DNA of 64,000 bases from Catellatospora paridis (GTDB lineage Bacteria; Actinomycetota; Actinomycetes; Mycobacteriales; Micromonosporaceae). The stretch lies in assembly GCF_009720365.1 (NCBI RefSeq), contig NZ_ML769313.1, positions 232,581 through 296,580 on the forward strand. Direction: 5' to 3'. The position numbers and the translations under genes are program-made. The notes below the pieces were generated by a model that saw only the letters and a program-made list of their open reading frames with translations, searched no databases and was not told where the DNA came from. This document shows positions 29,364 through 40,175 of this stretch, piece by piece. Position 1 is the first letter of the stretch; the number at the start of each line of letters is the position of its first letter.

Positions 29364-30889
29364 GCGCGCTGCGGGAATTCGGGCGGCTGCTGCTGGCCGA
29401 GTGGACCAAGCTGCGCTCGGTGCGCCGCTGGGTGATCACCCTGCTCGGCGCGGCAGTGCTGACCCTGGGGCTCAGCATGGTCGCCGCGACCGGCGGCACC
29501 AACGTCAACGAGCGCCCCAACTTCGTCGTCGGGCCGGATGGCAGCCCCGTCACGGACGGCATGCACTTCGTGCACCAGCCGATGACCGGCGACGGCACGA
29601 TCACGGTCCGGGTCGTGTCGCTGGGCGAACCGCCCGTCGAGCGGGAGGCCTCCGGCGGGCCGCCGGGGGCGCAGAAGCTGCCGGTGGGCCCGTGGGGCGG
29701 CGCTGGTGTGATCGTCAAGGACGGCACCCGGGCCGGTTCGTCGTACGCGTCGGTGCTGCTGACGCCGACGCACGGGGTGCGTATGCAGGCCGACTACCGG
29801 ACCGACCTGCCCGGCAGCGCGAGCGCCGGGACGCGCTGGCTGCGGCTGACCCGGGCCGGCGACCGCATCACCGGCTACGAGTCGGCTGACGGGGCGACGT
29901 GGCAGCAGATCGGGGACGTGACCGTGCCCGGCCTGCCGACCAGCGCCGAGATCGGCCTGTTCGTGTCGGCGGAGCCCGTGCTGATGCTCAGTCGCTCGGC
30001 CGGCAGCACCTCGGTCGGCATTCTCCCGGTCAAGGCCATGGCGACGTTCGACAACCTGACCCTGGCCGCCGCGACGCCGACCGGTGCGTGGCGTGGCGAC
30101 GAGGTGTCCATGCCGGTGGCGCCGGGCCCCGAGGACGAACCGGCCCGGGATCCGGACAAGGGCAAGCTGCCCAGCGGCGGGGTACGCGAGACCGGCGGCA
30201 CGTACACCGTGACCGGCTCGGGCAAGATCGGCCCGGAGGACCCGCCGGACGACATGGTGCAGATCTCGCTGTTCGGGGTGCTGGCCGGGCTGATGGCGCT
30301 GATCGCGGTCGGCGTGCTGTTCGCGACGTCGGAGTTCCGCCGCGGCATGATCCGCACGTCGTTCCTGGCGAGCCCGCGCCGCGGCCGGGTGCTGGGGGCC
30401 AAGGCCGTGGTGCTGGGCACTGCCGTGTACGTGATCGGGCTGGTGTCGGTCGTCGCGGCGTTCCTGATCACGCAGCCGATGCTGCGCGCCCACGGGTTCG
30501 CCCCGCCGGCGTTCGTGAAGGTGTCGCTGACCGACCCTGCGGTGATCCGGGCGCTGCTGCTGACACCGGCGTTCATGGCGGCCGTCGCGGTGTTCAGCCT
30601 GGCCGCGGGCATGATCATGCGGCGCAGCGCCGCCGCGATCACCACCACGGTCGTCCTGGTCATCCTGCCGGTGATCGTCGGTTCGATGCTGCCGCCGAGC
30701 GCGGCCCAGTGGCTGATGCGAGTGACGCTGGCCGGCGGGTTCGCCACCCAGCGGGCCAAGCCGCCGAACGACACCCTCGTCGAGCCCTGGTCGATGATCG
30801 GCCCCTGGGCCGGGATCACCGTGGCGGGTGCGTACGCCCTCGGCGCGCTCGCGCTGGCCTGGTGGCAGCTGCGACGGCGGGACGCATGA
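29360..30889 (+). CDS. ABC-2 type permease with a beta-sandwich ectodomain
   Basis: The 509-residue protein starts with the ABC-2 permease signature LLLAEWTKLRSVRRWVIT and a TM helix (~25-48). About 220 extracellular residues (~50-265) follow, then the remaining TM helices (from ~300). The ectodomain has the DUF1349/laminin-G-like pattern: GVIVKDG, WLRLTRAGDRITGYESADG, TWQQIGDVTV, EIGLFVSA and ATFDNLTL. That fold usually binds carbohydrates. A Pro/Asp-rich linker (~250-275) returns to the membrane. It is coupled to the ATPase and the second permease. Confidence 0.85.
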   Translation: MSALREFGRLLLAEWTKLRSVRRWVITLLGAAVLTLGLSMVAATGGTNVNERPNFVVGPDGSPVTDGMHFVHQPMTGDGTITVRVVSLGEPPVEREASGGPPGAQKLPVGPWGGAGVIVKDGTRAGSSYASVLLTPTHGVRMQADYRTDLPGSASAGTRWLRLTRAGDRITGYESADGATWQQIGDVTVPGLPTSAEIGLFVSAEPVLMLSRSAGSTSVGILPVKAMATFDNLTLAAATPTGAWRGDEVSMPVAPGPEDEPARDPDKGKLPSGGVRETGGTYTVTGSGKIGPEDPPDDMVQISLFGVLAGLMALIAVGVLFATSEFRRGMIRTSFLASPRRGRVLGAKAVVLGTAVYVIGLVSVVAAFLITQPMLRAHGFAPPAFVKVSLTDPAVIRALLLTPAFMAAVAVFSLAAGMIMRRSAAAITTTVVLVILPVIVGSMLPPSAAQWLMRVTLAGGFATQRAKPPNDTLVEPWSMIGPWAGITVAGAYALGALALAWWQLRRRDA

Positions 30890-31674
30890 GACGCTCCCTG
30901 CACGCCGAGTGGACCAAGCTGCGCACCCTGCCCAGCACCGGATGGCTGCTGGTGGCCGCTGTCGCGGGCACCGTGCTGGTCGGGTACGCCGCGACGGGCA
31001 CCCTGGACATCGAGCACTGCCGGGCGCCGTGGTGCTACGAGGACACGACCAAGCTCAGCCTGCTCGGCGTACGCCTGGGCCAGGCCGCGATCGTGATCCT
31101 CGCCGTGCTCGCGGTCACCCCCGAATACGGCACCAAGATGATCAAGACAACGCTGGCGGCCACCCCCGGCCGGCTGACCGTGCTCGCGAGCAAGCTGGCC
31201 GTCGTCACCGGGATCACCCTGCTCGCCGCCGTACTCGGCGTGCTCGGATCGTTCCTGGCGGCCCGGGCAGTGCTGCCCGGCAACGGGTTCACCAGCGCCA
31301 ACGGCTACCCGCCGCTGTCGCTGAGCGACGAGCTGACCCGGCGGGCCGCGGTCGGCAGCGTGCTCTACCTGGGACTGATCGCGGTGCTCGGGGTCGGCAT
31401 CGGGGCACTGGTGCGGGACACGGCCGCCGCGGTGACCACCGTGCTCACGCTGCTGTTCGCCGCGCCGGTGCTCGCCATGCTGGTGACGGACCCGCGGTGG
31501 CAGCACCGCATCCACCGGTTCGCGCCGATGGACGCGGGGCTGACCATCCAGACGACTCGCGACATCGCCGCCACCACCCACATCGGTGCGTGGGCCGGGA
31601 TGGGCGTGCTGGCGGCGTACGCCGCTGCCGCGCTGGTCGCTGGAGCGCTCGTCTTCCGGTTCCGCGATGCCTGA
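30886..31674 (+). CDS. ABC-2 type permease, second subunit
   Basis: The 262-residue membrane protein begins MRRSLHAEWTKLRTLPSTGW, with the same AEWTKLR motif as its partner. It has about six TM helices and only a short loop in place of the ectodomain (HCRAPWCYEDTTK, with two Cys that may pair). It would form a heterodimeric pore with the upstream permease. It is the last intact gene of the operon. Confidence 0.88.
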   Translation: MRRSLHAEWTKLRTLPSTGWLLVAAVAGTVLVGYAATGTLDIEHCRAPWCYEDTTKLSLLGVRLGQAAIVILAVLAVTPEYGTKMIKTTLAATPGRLTVLASKLAVVTGITLLAAVLGVLGSFLAARAVLPGNGFTSANGYPPLSLSDELTRRAAVGSVLYLGLIAVLGVGIGALVRDTAAAVTTVLTLLFAAPVLAMLVTDPRWQHRIHRFAPMDAGLTIQTTRDIAATTHIGAWAGMGVLAAYAAAALVAGALVFRFRDA

Positions 31675-31682
31675 CGGTCGCC

Positions 31683-31700
31683 GTCCGCCGCACGGCGGAC
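31683..31700 (+). terminator. Short hairpin after the ABC-2 operon
   Basis: GTCCGCCG and CGGCGGAC form an 8-bp dyad separated by two bases, nine bases after the permease stop. It is a weak terminator or attenuator before the ABC ATPase remnant. Confidence 0.4.
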
Positions 31701-31736
31701 GTGCTCGACCTGACCGAGAACTGGAGAGGAACCTCG

Positions 31737-32010
31737 TGAACGTCTCGACCACCGACCTGGCCCGCCGGTTCGGCCGGACCACGGCCGTGGCCGGCGTGAC
31801 CCTGGACGCCGACACGGGCGTGTACGGACTGCTCGGCCCGAACGGCGCGGGCAAGACCTCGCTCCTGCGGATGCTGGCGACGGTGAGCACACCGTCCTCG
31901 GGCCGAATGGAACTGTTCGGCAACGACCCCGGGATCAGCGGCAGCGGCGGCAGATCAGCCGCCAGCTCGGCTACGTGCCACAGAGCCTGGGCTTCTACCC
32001 CGCCCCACTG
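31737..32010 (+). pseudogene. Truncated ABC transporter ATPase
   Basis: A GTG start after GAGAGGAACCTC reads NVSTTDLARRFGRTTAVAGV and LLGPNGAGKTSLLRMLATV (Walker A). At about 31940 the ATPase reading moves to another frame (RQISRQLGYVPQSLGFYP, the Q-loop region), then homology ends. There is no signature, Walker B or H-loop. The in-frame ORF runs on as noise into the end of dhaK on the other strand. It is a remnant that lost its 3' part and any permease, probably by deletion where the dhaK operon now joins. Confidence 0.8.
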
Positions 32011-32138
32011 GAGCGCGGATACAGCGCGGTCCTCGCGGCGGCAACGAGGCGGGGACTCGGCGTCGTGCGTGAAGGTGCGACCACCGGACGGTCCGGCGGT
32101 AGGCGCGTTCGGTTGCCTCGACGAGGTGCCTCAGGCGG

Positions 32139-33134
32139 CTAGAACGTCCGGATCGCGATCTCGGCCGGTGCGGCCAGACCGTTGACGATCTCGTCGTCGA
32201 GCTTGACGAGGGTCAGGGAGGCGCCGGCCATGTCGAGCGAGGTGCAGTACTCGCCGACGTAGTTGCGCCGGACATGGATCCCGCGGGCCTCGAGTTGCTC
32301 GTGGGCGCGACCGTAGAGCAGGTACAGCTCGCCGATCGGGGTGCCACCCAAGCCGTTGATCATCAGGGCGACGTCGTCGCCGCGCTCGTAGGGCAGGTCC
32401 GTCACCACGGCTTCCAGCAGCTCGTCGATGATCGTGTCGGCGTTGGCGAGCTTCTCCCGGCGACGCCCGGGCTCGCCGTGGATCCCGACCCCGATCTCCA
32501 TCTCGTCGTCGCCGAGTTCGAACAGCGGCGAACCCTTCGCCGGCGGCGTGCACGAGGTGAGCGCCATACCCATGGTCCGGGTGACGGAGTTGACCTTGTT
32601 GCCGAGCCGCACGAGCTCGTCGATGTCGGCGCCCGCCTCGGCGGCCGCGCCGACCACCTTGATGACGAAGAAGTTCCCGGCGACACCGCGCCGGCCGATC
32701 GTGAACGTGGAGTCCGACACCGCGACGTCGTCGTCGACGAGCACCGTCTTGATCTGGACGCCCTCGGCTTCGGCCATCTCCTTGCCCATGTCGAAGGCCA
32801 TCCGGTCACCGGTGTAGTTGTTGATCAGATGCAGCACGCCCTTGGGCGAGGCGAGCAGTTTGCTGGTCTCCAGCACGTAGTCCATGGGCGGTGCGGCGAA
32901 CACGTCGCCGGGGCAGGCCGCGTCGAGCATGCCCTTGCCGACGATCATCACGTGGGCCGGTTCGTGGCCGGAGCCCGAGCCCTGGATGACGGAGACCTTG
33001 TCCGCGCGCGGGGCGTCGGCCCGCATGATGAGGTTGTACTCGGGGACGTAGCGCAGCGTGTCCGGATTCGCCAGGGCCACGCCCTTGAGCATCTCGGTGA
33101 CGAACTGGCGGGGATCGTTGACGAACTTCTTCAT
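32139..33134 (-). CDS. dhaK: Dihydroxyacetone-kinase-type kinase, DhaK subunit
   Basis: The 331-residue subunit binds the ketose covalently through a His. The DAK1 domain is complete: NPDTLRYVPEYNLIMRADAP, IQGSGSGHEPAH, HLINNYTGDRMAFD and GVGIHGEPG (catalytic His). It needs DhaL for ADP/ATP. It lies 14 bp after dhaL and is last in a four-gene operon with an aldolase and a HAD phosphatase. Relatives phosphorylate dihydroxyacetone, but also erythrulose or apulose, so the substrate is open. Confidence 0.92.
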   Translation of the reverse strand: MKKFVNDPRQFVTEMLKGVALANPDTLRYVPEYNLIMRADAPRADKVSVIQGSGSGHEPAHVMIVGKGMLDAACPGDVFAAPPMDYVLETSKLLASPKGVLHLINNYTGDRMAFDMGKEMAEAEGVQIKTVLVDDDVAVSDSTFTIGRRGVAGNFFVIKVVGAAAEAGADIDELVRLGNKVNSVTRTMGMALTSCTPPAKGSPLFELGDDEMEIGVGIHGEPGRRREKLANADTIIDELLEAVVTDLPYERGDDVALMINGLGGTPIGELYLLYGRAHEQLEARGIHVRRNYVGEYCTSLDMAGASLTLVKLDDEIVNGLAAPAEIAIRTF

Positions 33135-33148
33135 GGCAGGTCGTCCCT

Positions 33149-33790
33149 TCAGGATGCGGCGGGCCAGGCGTCGGCGAGGGCTTCGAAGATGACGGCGACG
33201 GCCACCGCGCCCGGGTCGACGCTGCCGATGCTGCGCTCGCCGGTGTAGCTCGCGCGGCCGCGGCGGGCCTCGAGTTTGGCGGTCTCGTCCGCACTGGCGC
33301 GGGCCACGGTCGCGGCGGCCCGGACCGTCGCCGGTCCGTCGCTGCCGAGGCCGACCTGCCGGGCGATCTCGTCGGTGGCCGGTGCCAACGCGTCGAGCAG
33401 GGTCTTGTCGCCGAGGCTGGCGCTGCCGCGGGCCTGGATACCCTCGATCGCCGCACGCAGCATCGCCACGACGGTCTCCCCGTCGATGGCGGTCTTGCCG
33501 GTGGCGGCGGTCGCGGCGCGCAGGAAGGCGGTGCCCCACAGCGGCCCGGAGGTTCCGCCGATCCGGCTGGTGATCACGATCGCGACCTTGCGCAGGAACG
33601 TGGCGACGTCGGTGCGGTCGAAGGTGTCCCAGTCACTCAGGACGATCTCGAAGCCGCGGGCGAGGGAGTAGCCGAAGTCGCCGTCGCCCACGACGGCGTC
33701 GAGGTCGCCGAAGTACTTCTCGTTCGCGACGGCGGTCTGCGCGATCGTGCGCACCACGAACTCGACCTGCGGCAGCGGGTTCTCGGTCAT
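33149..33790 (-). CDS. dhaL: Dihydroxyacetone-kinase-type kinase, DhaL subunit
   Basis: The 213-residue nucleotide-binding subunit (DAK2) shows the Mg/ADP motif VVGDGDFGYSLARGFE, GGTSGPLWGTAFLRAA and LGDKTLLDALAPA. The end (RASYTGERSIGSVDPGA) is typical. No DhaM phosphotransfer protein is nearby, so either ATP is used directly or DhaM is encoded elsewhere. It overlaps the HAD gene by 4 bp (ATGA). Confidence 0.92.
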   Translation of the reverse strand: MTENPLPQVEFVVRTIAQTAVANEKYFGDLDAVVGDGDFGYSLARGFEIVLSDWDTFDRTDVATFLRKVAIVITSRIGGTSGPLWGTAFLRAATAATGKTAIDGETVVAMLRAAIEGIQARGSASLGDKTLLDALAPATDEIARQVGLGSDGPATVRAAATVARASADETAKLEARRGRASYTGERSIGSVDPGAVAVAVIFEALADAWPAAS

Positions 33791-34572
33791 CGCCCGTCCT
33801 TGTCTGCGAGCACGGCCTCGAGGTCGGCCAGCGTGACGTACGCCCCGGGCGCGGCTTGGCTGTCGTTGGCGAGCACCGTGACCGGGTCGGCGTCCGGCTC
33901 GCCGAGCGAGTCGACGACGAACGCGGCGCCGGTGAAGTCCTCGTCGGCGGTGTAGTCGTTGACCGTGACGACACAGGCGATCCCGGCGGCGACAGCGGCG
34001 GCCAGGCCGTTGTGGGAGTCCTCGACGACCACCGCGTCGTGCGGTGCCAGCCCGAGCCGGTCGAGTGCGAGCAGGTAGATGTCGGGCGCCGGTTTCTTGC
34101 GCGGCACGATGTCGCCGGCGAGCACGGTGAAGTCGCCGGCCCGGTCCGGGCCGACGGCGTGCTCCAGCACCGCGCGCACGGATGGTTCGGCCGAGGTCGA
34201 GGCGACGGCGAGCAGCCAGCCGGCGGCGCGGGCCTGTTCGGTGATGCGGGCGATGCCTGGGCGGGCCGGCAGGTCGCCCGCCGCGACCATGGCGGTGTAG
34301 ATCTCGGTCTTGCGGCGGTGCCAGGCGGCGACGGCTTCGGCCTGTCCGGCCGGGTCGGGCGGCAGCCCGGCGGCGGCGACGAACTGCGGTGTCAGCAGGC
34401 TCGCCATGCGCTCCTTGCCGCCGCCGATCGCGAGCTTGCGGCCGTACTCCTGCTCGTCCCACCGCACCGGCAGCCCGAACTCGGCGAACGTCTGATTGAA
34501 CGCGGGCAGGTGCCCGTAGCGTTCGGTGTCGGCCAGGACGCCGTCACAGTCGAAGATCAGGGCTTTCACCAT
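33787..34572 (-). CDS. HAD-superfamily sugar-phosphate hydrolase (CbbY/beta-PGM-like)
   Basis: The 261-residue protein has motif I FDCDGVLADTE (nucleophile Asp8), a helical cap (~18-100), motif II VASTSAE, the motif III Lys in PRKKPAPDIYLLAL and motif IV VVEDSHNG. Position +2 after the nucleophile is Asp, as in phosphatases and phosphomutases. It overlaps the aldolase gene by 7 bp and dhaL by 4 bp, so it belongs to the same sugar-phosphate pathway, probably removing or moving a phosphate. Confidence 0.9.
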   Translation of the reverse strand: MVKALIFDCDGVLADTERYGHLPAFNQTFAEFGLPVRWDEQEYGRKLAIGGGKERMASLLTPQFVAAAGLPPDPAGQAEAVAAWHRRKTEIYTAMVAAGDLPARPGIARITEQARAAGWLLAVASTSAEPSVRAVLEHAVGPDRAGDFTVLAGDIVPRKKPAPDIYLLALDRLGLAPHDAVVVEDSHNGLAAAVAAGIACVVTVNDYTADEDFTGAAFVVDSLGEPDADPVTVLANDSQAAPGAYVTLADLEAVLADKDGR

Positions 34573-35426
34573 GCCCGCCCCGTGCTGCCGAAGCGGTCGG
34601 CGTAGCCGGCGGCCATCGCGGTGACGTCCGCCGCGACGTGCTTGAACAGCGAGGGCGGGTCCCACTTGCCCTGCGCCTCGGCGTCGCGCAGGAAGGCCAG
34701 GTTCGACGTCATGTAGGTGATCTTGAGTGCGGTGGACACGTTGACCTTCGCGCAGCCCCGGGCGATCAGGTCGGTGAACTGGGCGTCGGTCAGGCCGGTG
34801 CCGCCGTGCAGCGCGATCGGCACGCCGGTCGCCGCGACGAGGTCGCTGACCCGCTGGCCGTCGAGGTGCGGTTCGGCCGAATAGACCCCGTGCGCGTTGC
34901 CGATCGACGGCGCGAACACGTCGACCCCGGACGTCTCGACGAAGTGCACCGAGATGTCCAGCGACTGCCGGTGGGACGCCTCGTCGCTGCCGACGCCGTC
35001 CTCGACACCGGTGATCGCCTCGATCTCACCCTCGACGTGGGCGCCGTAGGCGCGGGCCTCGGCGACCACCTCGATGGTCTGGCGCAGGTTCTCCTCGACG
35101 GGCAGGGTGGACGCGTCGAACAGCACCGAGTTCCAGCCCTTGGCCAGGCACTCGGTGATCACCGCCCGGTCCGGGCAGTGGTCGAGATGGAGGCTGACCG
35201 GCACCTCGATGCCGGCCGTCATCGCCCGCCACATCGCGATGAGCACGTCGGATCGGATGGAACGCACCGTCTTGACCGAGGTCTGGACGATGACGGGAGA
35301 TCGGCGCTCGACCGCGGCGGCCAGCACGCTCTCCATCGTCAGGTCGTTGACGATGTTGATCGCGGGGACGCCGTAGTGCTCGCGCATCGCCCGGTCGACG
35401 ATCTCCTTGAGCGGCACGACACCCAT
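34566..35426 (-). CDS. Class II (zinc) aldolase, fructose-bisphosphate/tagatose-type
   Basis: The 286-residue TIM-barrel aldolase has VPAINIVNDLTMESVLAAA, VSLHLDHCPD (base Asp and zinc His), AHVEGEIEAITG, GNAHGVY (zinc His) and LHGGTGLTD (zinc His). The length and motifs suit the GatY/KbaY/FbaA group, which makes or cleaves ketose 1-phosphates or bisphosphates with dihydroxyacetone phosphate. It is the first gene of the aldolase, HAD, dhaL, dhaK operon. No Shine-Dalgarno sequence precedes the ATG; a nested dyad lies 43-75 bp upstream. Confidence 0.9.
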   Translation of the reverse strand: MGVVPLKEIVDRAMREHYGVPAINIVNDLTMESVLAAAVERRSPVIVQTSVKTVRSIRSDVLIAMWRAMTAGIEVPVSLHLDHCPDRAVITECLAKGWNSVLFDASTLPVEENLRQTIEVVAEARAYGAHVEGEIEAITGVEDGVGSDEASHRQSLDISVHFVETSGVDVFAPSIGNAHGVYSAEPHLDGQRVSDLVAATGVPIALHGGTGLTDAQFTDLIARGCAKVNVSTALKITYMTSNLAFLRDAEAQGKWDPPSLFKHVAADVTAMAAGYADRFGSTGRAW

Positions 35427-35468
35427 ATGGCGAAGGTTAGAACCCGAACGGACTCCGGATCGGCGGAT

Positions 35469-35501
35469 GCGAAATACCGACCGTCGGTTTGGGTACTTCG
35501 C
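35469..35501. promoter_or_regulatory. Nested dyad upstream of the aldolase/DAK operon
   Basis: GCGAAATACC (35469-35478) pairs with GGTACTTCGC (35492-35501) with one mismatch. Between them CCGAC-c-GTCGG is a perfect palindrome (35477-35487), overlapping the left arm by two bases and not concentric with the outer dyad. The position suits an operator for a DeoR- or GntR-type sugar regulator encoded elsewhere. Confidence 0.45.
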
Positions 35502-35567
35502 ACCGCACCTGCGCTCAACACCCGATTCTGCCCACTCACCCCTGGTCCGCGGCGAGCAGTTCGATCC

Positions 35568-37811
<2,244 letters not shown>

Positions 37812-37831
37812 TCACGCCCCGGCCGGCCAGC

Positions 37832-38812
37832 TCAGAGGGACGCGGTGGCGGCCAGGGCGTCGCCGAGCGGGGTGCGCCGGTACAGCACGGACCGTCCGGC
37901 GCGGGCGCGGTCGAGCAGGCCCGCGCGCAGCAGCACGGCCAGGTGGTCGCCGACCGCGCCGGGCGCGAGGCGGAGCGCGCGGGCGAGCTGGGTGGTGCTG
38001 GCCGGCTCGGCGAGCGCTTCCAGCAGGCGCGCCCGCGCCTTGCCGACCAGCGCGGACAGGGCTTCCGCCGGTGGTGGGTCCGGCTCCCACAGCGCCGCCA
38101 CGCCGCGCGCGGCGTAGATGATCGCGGGGTGCCATGGCTGCTCGCTGTGCGCGGCCACGCCCGGCCAGACGAACACCGACGGCACCAGCAGCAGGCCCCG
38201 GCCCGCCACGTCGACGTGTGCGGTCAGCAGTTGCGGGATCTCGATGCCGCCGTCGCGCCAGCGCACGCGCGGCAGCCCGTCGAACGCGGCCGCCCAGCCG
38301 GATCGGCCCAGGTCGGTGGACCGGTGCAGGACGTCGCGTTCGCAGATGACCCGCAACCGGAGCCAGTCGGCGGCCAGCAGCGAGTGCCAGGCCTGTTCCA
38401 GCACGGCGGCGAGCACCGCGGTGACGTCCGGGGCGTGCAGGACCGCCAGCGCGCCGGGATCGTGGCAGGCCCGCCGGGCGAGGCAGTCCCGGATGTCGCG
38501 GCGGGCCAGGGCGAGCGGGGTGGCCCGCACGGCGGCGAGGTCGTCGCCGATGGTCTGGGTCAGGCCCGCCGGCGGCGGGGCCAGGAACCCCGGGCCGCGG
38601 CGGGGCGAGTGCAGCGCCACCACCGCCCGCATCGCCGGGTTGGCGGACAGCTTCTCGTACGCGGGCCGCAGCCGCGCCGCCCAGCCGGGCGGGAGCCGCT
38701 GCTCACGGGACAGGCCCGCCAGGATGCGGATGAGGCTGTCCAGCTCGAACAGTGGGGAGATCGCGAAGCGGCTGTGCAGCAGGTCGTCCGCGGTGACCTC
38801 GAACCGGAGCAT
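37832..38812 (-). CDS. ArsR-type winged-helix regulator (DUF5937-like)
   Basis: The 326-residue protein has an N-terminal ~230-residue domain starting MLRFEVTADDLLHSRFAISP and a C-terminal ArsR winged helix (~250-325; LEALAEPASTTQLARALRLA, then VGDHLAVLLRAGLLDRARAG with the wing SVLYRRT). This reverse order is known in actinobacterial DUF5937/ArsR regulators beside MFS exporters. The divergent gene is such an exporter, and a TTxCGTC/GACGxAA dyad lies between. Confidence 0.88.
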   Translation of the reverse strand: MLRFEVTADDLLHSRFAISPLFELDSLIRILAGLSREQRLPPGWAARLRPAYEKLSANPAMRAVVALHSPRRGPGFLAPPPAGLTQTIGDDLAAVRATPLALARRDIRDCLARRACHDPGALAVLHAPDVTAVLAAVLEQAWHSLLAADWLRLRVICERDVLHRSTDLGRSGWAAAFDGLPRVRWRDGGIEIPQLLTAHVDVAGRGLLLVPSVFVWPGVAAHSEQPWHPAIIYAARGVAALWEPDPPPAEALSALVGKARARLLEALAEPASTTQLARALRLAPGAVGDHLAVLLRAGLLDRARAGRSVLYRRTPLGDALAATASL

Positions 38813-38821
38813 GCCCCGACC

Positions 38822-38839
38822 TTACGTCGCTGGACGAAA
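38822..38839. promoter_or_regulatory. ArsR-type operator
   Basis: TTaCGTC-gctg-GACGaAA is an 18-bp dyad with one mismatched pair. It is ten bases before the regulator start and about 40 before the divergent MFS gene. Confidence 0.6.
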
Positions 38840-38877
38840 CATTCGCCGGTCGACCGTCGGTCCGTGAGGCTCGCCCT

Positions 38878-40116
38878 GTGATCGAGCCCAAGCAGGTGAC
38901 GTACCGGGATGTGCTGTCCGAGCCGGTGTTCCGCACGCTGTTGCTGACCCGGACGCTGTCGATCGCGGCCGGGTCGCTGCGGATCCTGGCGCTGTCCGTG
39001 CTCGTCTTCGACCGCACCGGGTCGCCCGTGCTGACCGCGCTCACGTTCGCGATCGGGTTCGTGCCGCAGGTCGTCGGCGGGACGCTGCTCGCGGCGCTGG
39101 CCGACCGGGTGCGGCCCCGGCCGTTGATCGTGACCGGGTTCCTGCTGGACGCCGCCGCCGCGGCGACGCTGGCACTGCTGCCACTGCCGGTCGGCGCCAG
39201 CCTGGCCCTGCTCGCCGGGGTGGCGGTGTTCGGGCCGGTGTTCAACGGGGCGTCCAACCGGCTGATCGCCGAGCTGCTCACCGGCGATGCCTACGTGCTC
39301 GGCCGGGCTCTGTCCAGTATGGCCTCGGGCGGCGCACAGCTGCTCGGGCTCGCGTTCGGCGGCGCGGTCGTCGCCGCGCTGTCGCCCGGATGGGCGCTGC
39401 TGGCGGCGGCGGCCGGTGGGCTGGTCTGCGCGAGCTGGGTGCAGCTGCGGCTGCCCGACTTCGCGGCGCCGCCCGCCGAGACCGGATCCGCGGTCGGCCG
39501 GAGCTGGCAGGTCACCGCCTCGCTGTGGCGGGATCGTCCGGTGCGCCGGTTGCTGCTGGTGCAGTGGCTGCCACCCGCGTTCATCGTCGGAGCAGAGGCG
39601 CTGGTGGTGCCGTACTCGGGCGAGCGTGGCCACGGCTCCGCCGCGGCGGGGGTGATCCTGGCGTGCGCGCCGCTCGGCATGGTCGTCGGCAACCTCGTCT
39701 ACAGCCGCCTGCTACCGCCGGTGATGCGGGAACGGCTGGTCGCCGTGATGATCGCCGGGCTCGGCGGCCCGCTGGCGCTGCTGGCCGCCCCGGTGCCCGC
39801 GGCCGTTGCCATGATCGTCATGTTCGGAGCCGGGGCGGCGTTCTGCTACTCGTTGGGCGTGCAGCGCCGCTTCCTGGAGGCGCTGGCGCCGCAGGTGCGC
39901 GGGCAGGCGTTCGCGCTGCAGTTCACCGGGCTGATGACGTTGCAGGGCGTCGGGCCGGTGCTGCTCGGCCTCATGGCCGAACGGGCCTCGACCGGCCCGG
40001 CGATGGCCGTCGCCGGAGCCGGGGCGGTGGCCGTCGGCTGCTGGTGGTGGTGGTGCAACCGCGACCCGCACCCGGCACGAGGAGCTGCCGAAGGCGTGGT
40101 CGTCGCGACGCACTGA
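38878..40116 (+). CDS. MFS transporter, drug-exporter type
   Basis: The 412-residue carrier has about twelve TM helices and the motif-A-like LADRVRPRPLIV between TM2 and TM3. It looks like the MFS_3 (enterobactin/macrolide exporter) group: VSEPVFRTLLLTRTLS-type start and a helix-rich core. It ends in a Trp-rich stretch (GCWWWWCNR). The GTG start is 65 bp from the divergent ArsR-type regulator, which probably represses it. Confidence 0.87.
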   Translation: MIEPKQVTYRDVLSEPVFRTLLLTRTLSIAAGSLRILALSVLVFDRTGSPVLTALTFAIGFVPQVVGGTLLAALADRVRPRPLIVTGFLLDAAAAATLALLPLPVGASLALLAGVAVFGPVFNGASNRLIAELLTGDAYVLGRALSSMASGGAQLLGLAFGGAVVAALSPGWALLAAAAGGLVCASWVQLRLPDFAAPPAETGSAVGRSWQVTASLWRDRPVRRLLLVQWLPPAFIVGAEALVVPYSGERGHGSAAAGVILACAPLGMVVGNLVYSRLLPPVMRERLVAVMIAGLGGPLALLAAPVPAAVAMIVMFGAGAAFCYSLGVQRRFLEALAPQVRGQAFALQFTGLMTLQGVGPVLLGLMAERASTGPAMAVAGAGAVAVGCWWWWCNRDPHPARGAAEGVVVATH

Positions 40117-40175
40117 GGTAGGGCTGCGACGCCGCAGGTCGTGGCGATGCAGGCGAGCCGGCAGGGCGGCCGCTC

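Noticed and set aside
28637..31923. Very long leftward frames (over 600 codons) across the ABC-2 operon
   Set aside because: They are opposite to three well-defined, coupled genes and translate to low-complexity sequence.
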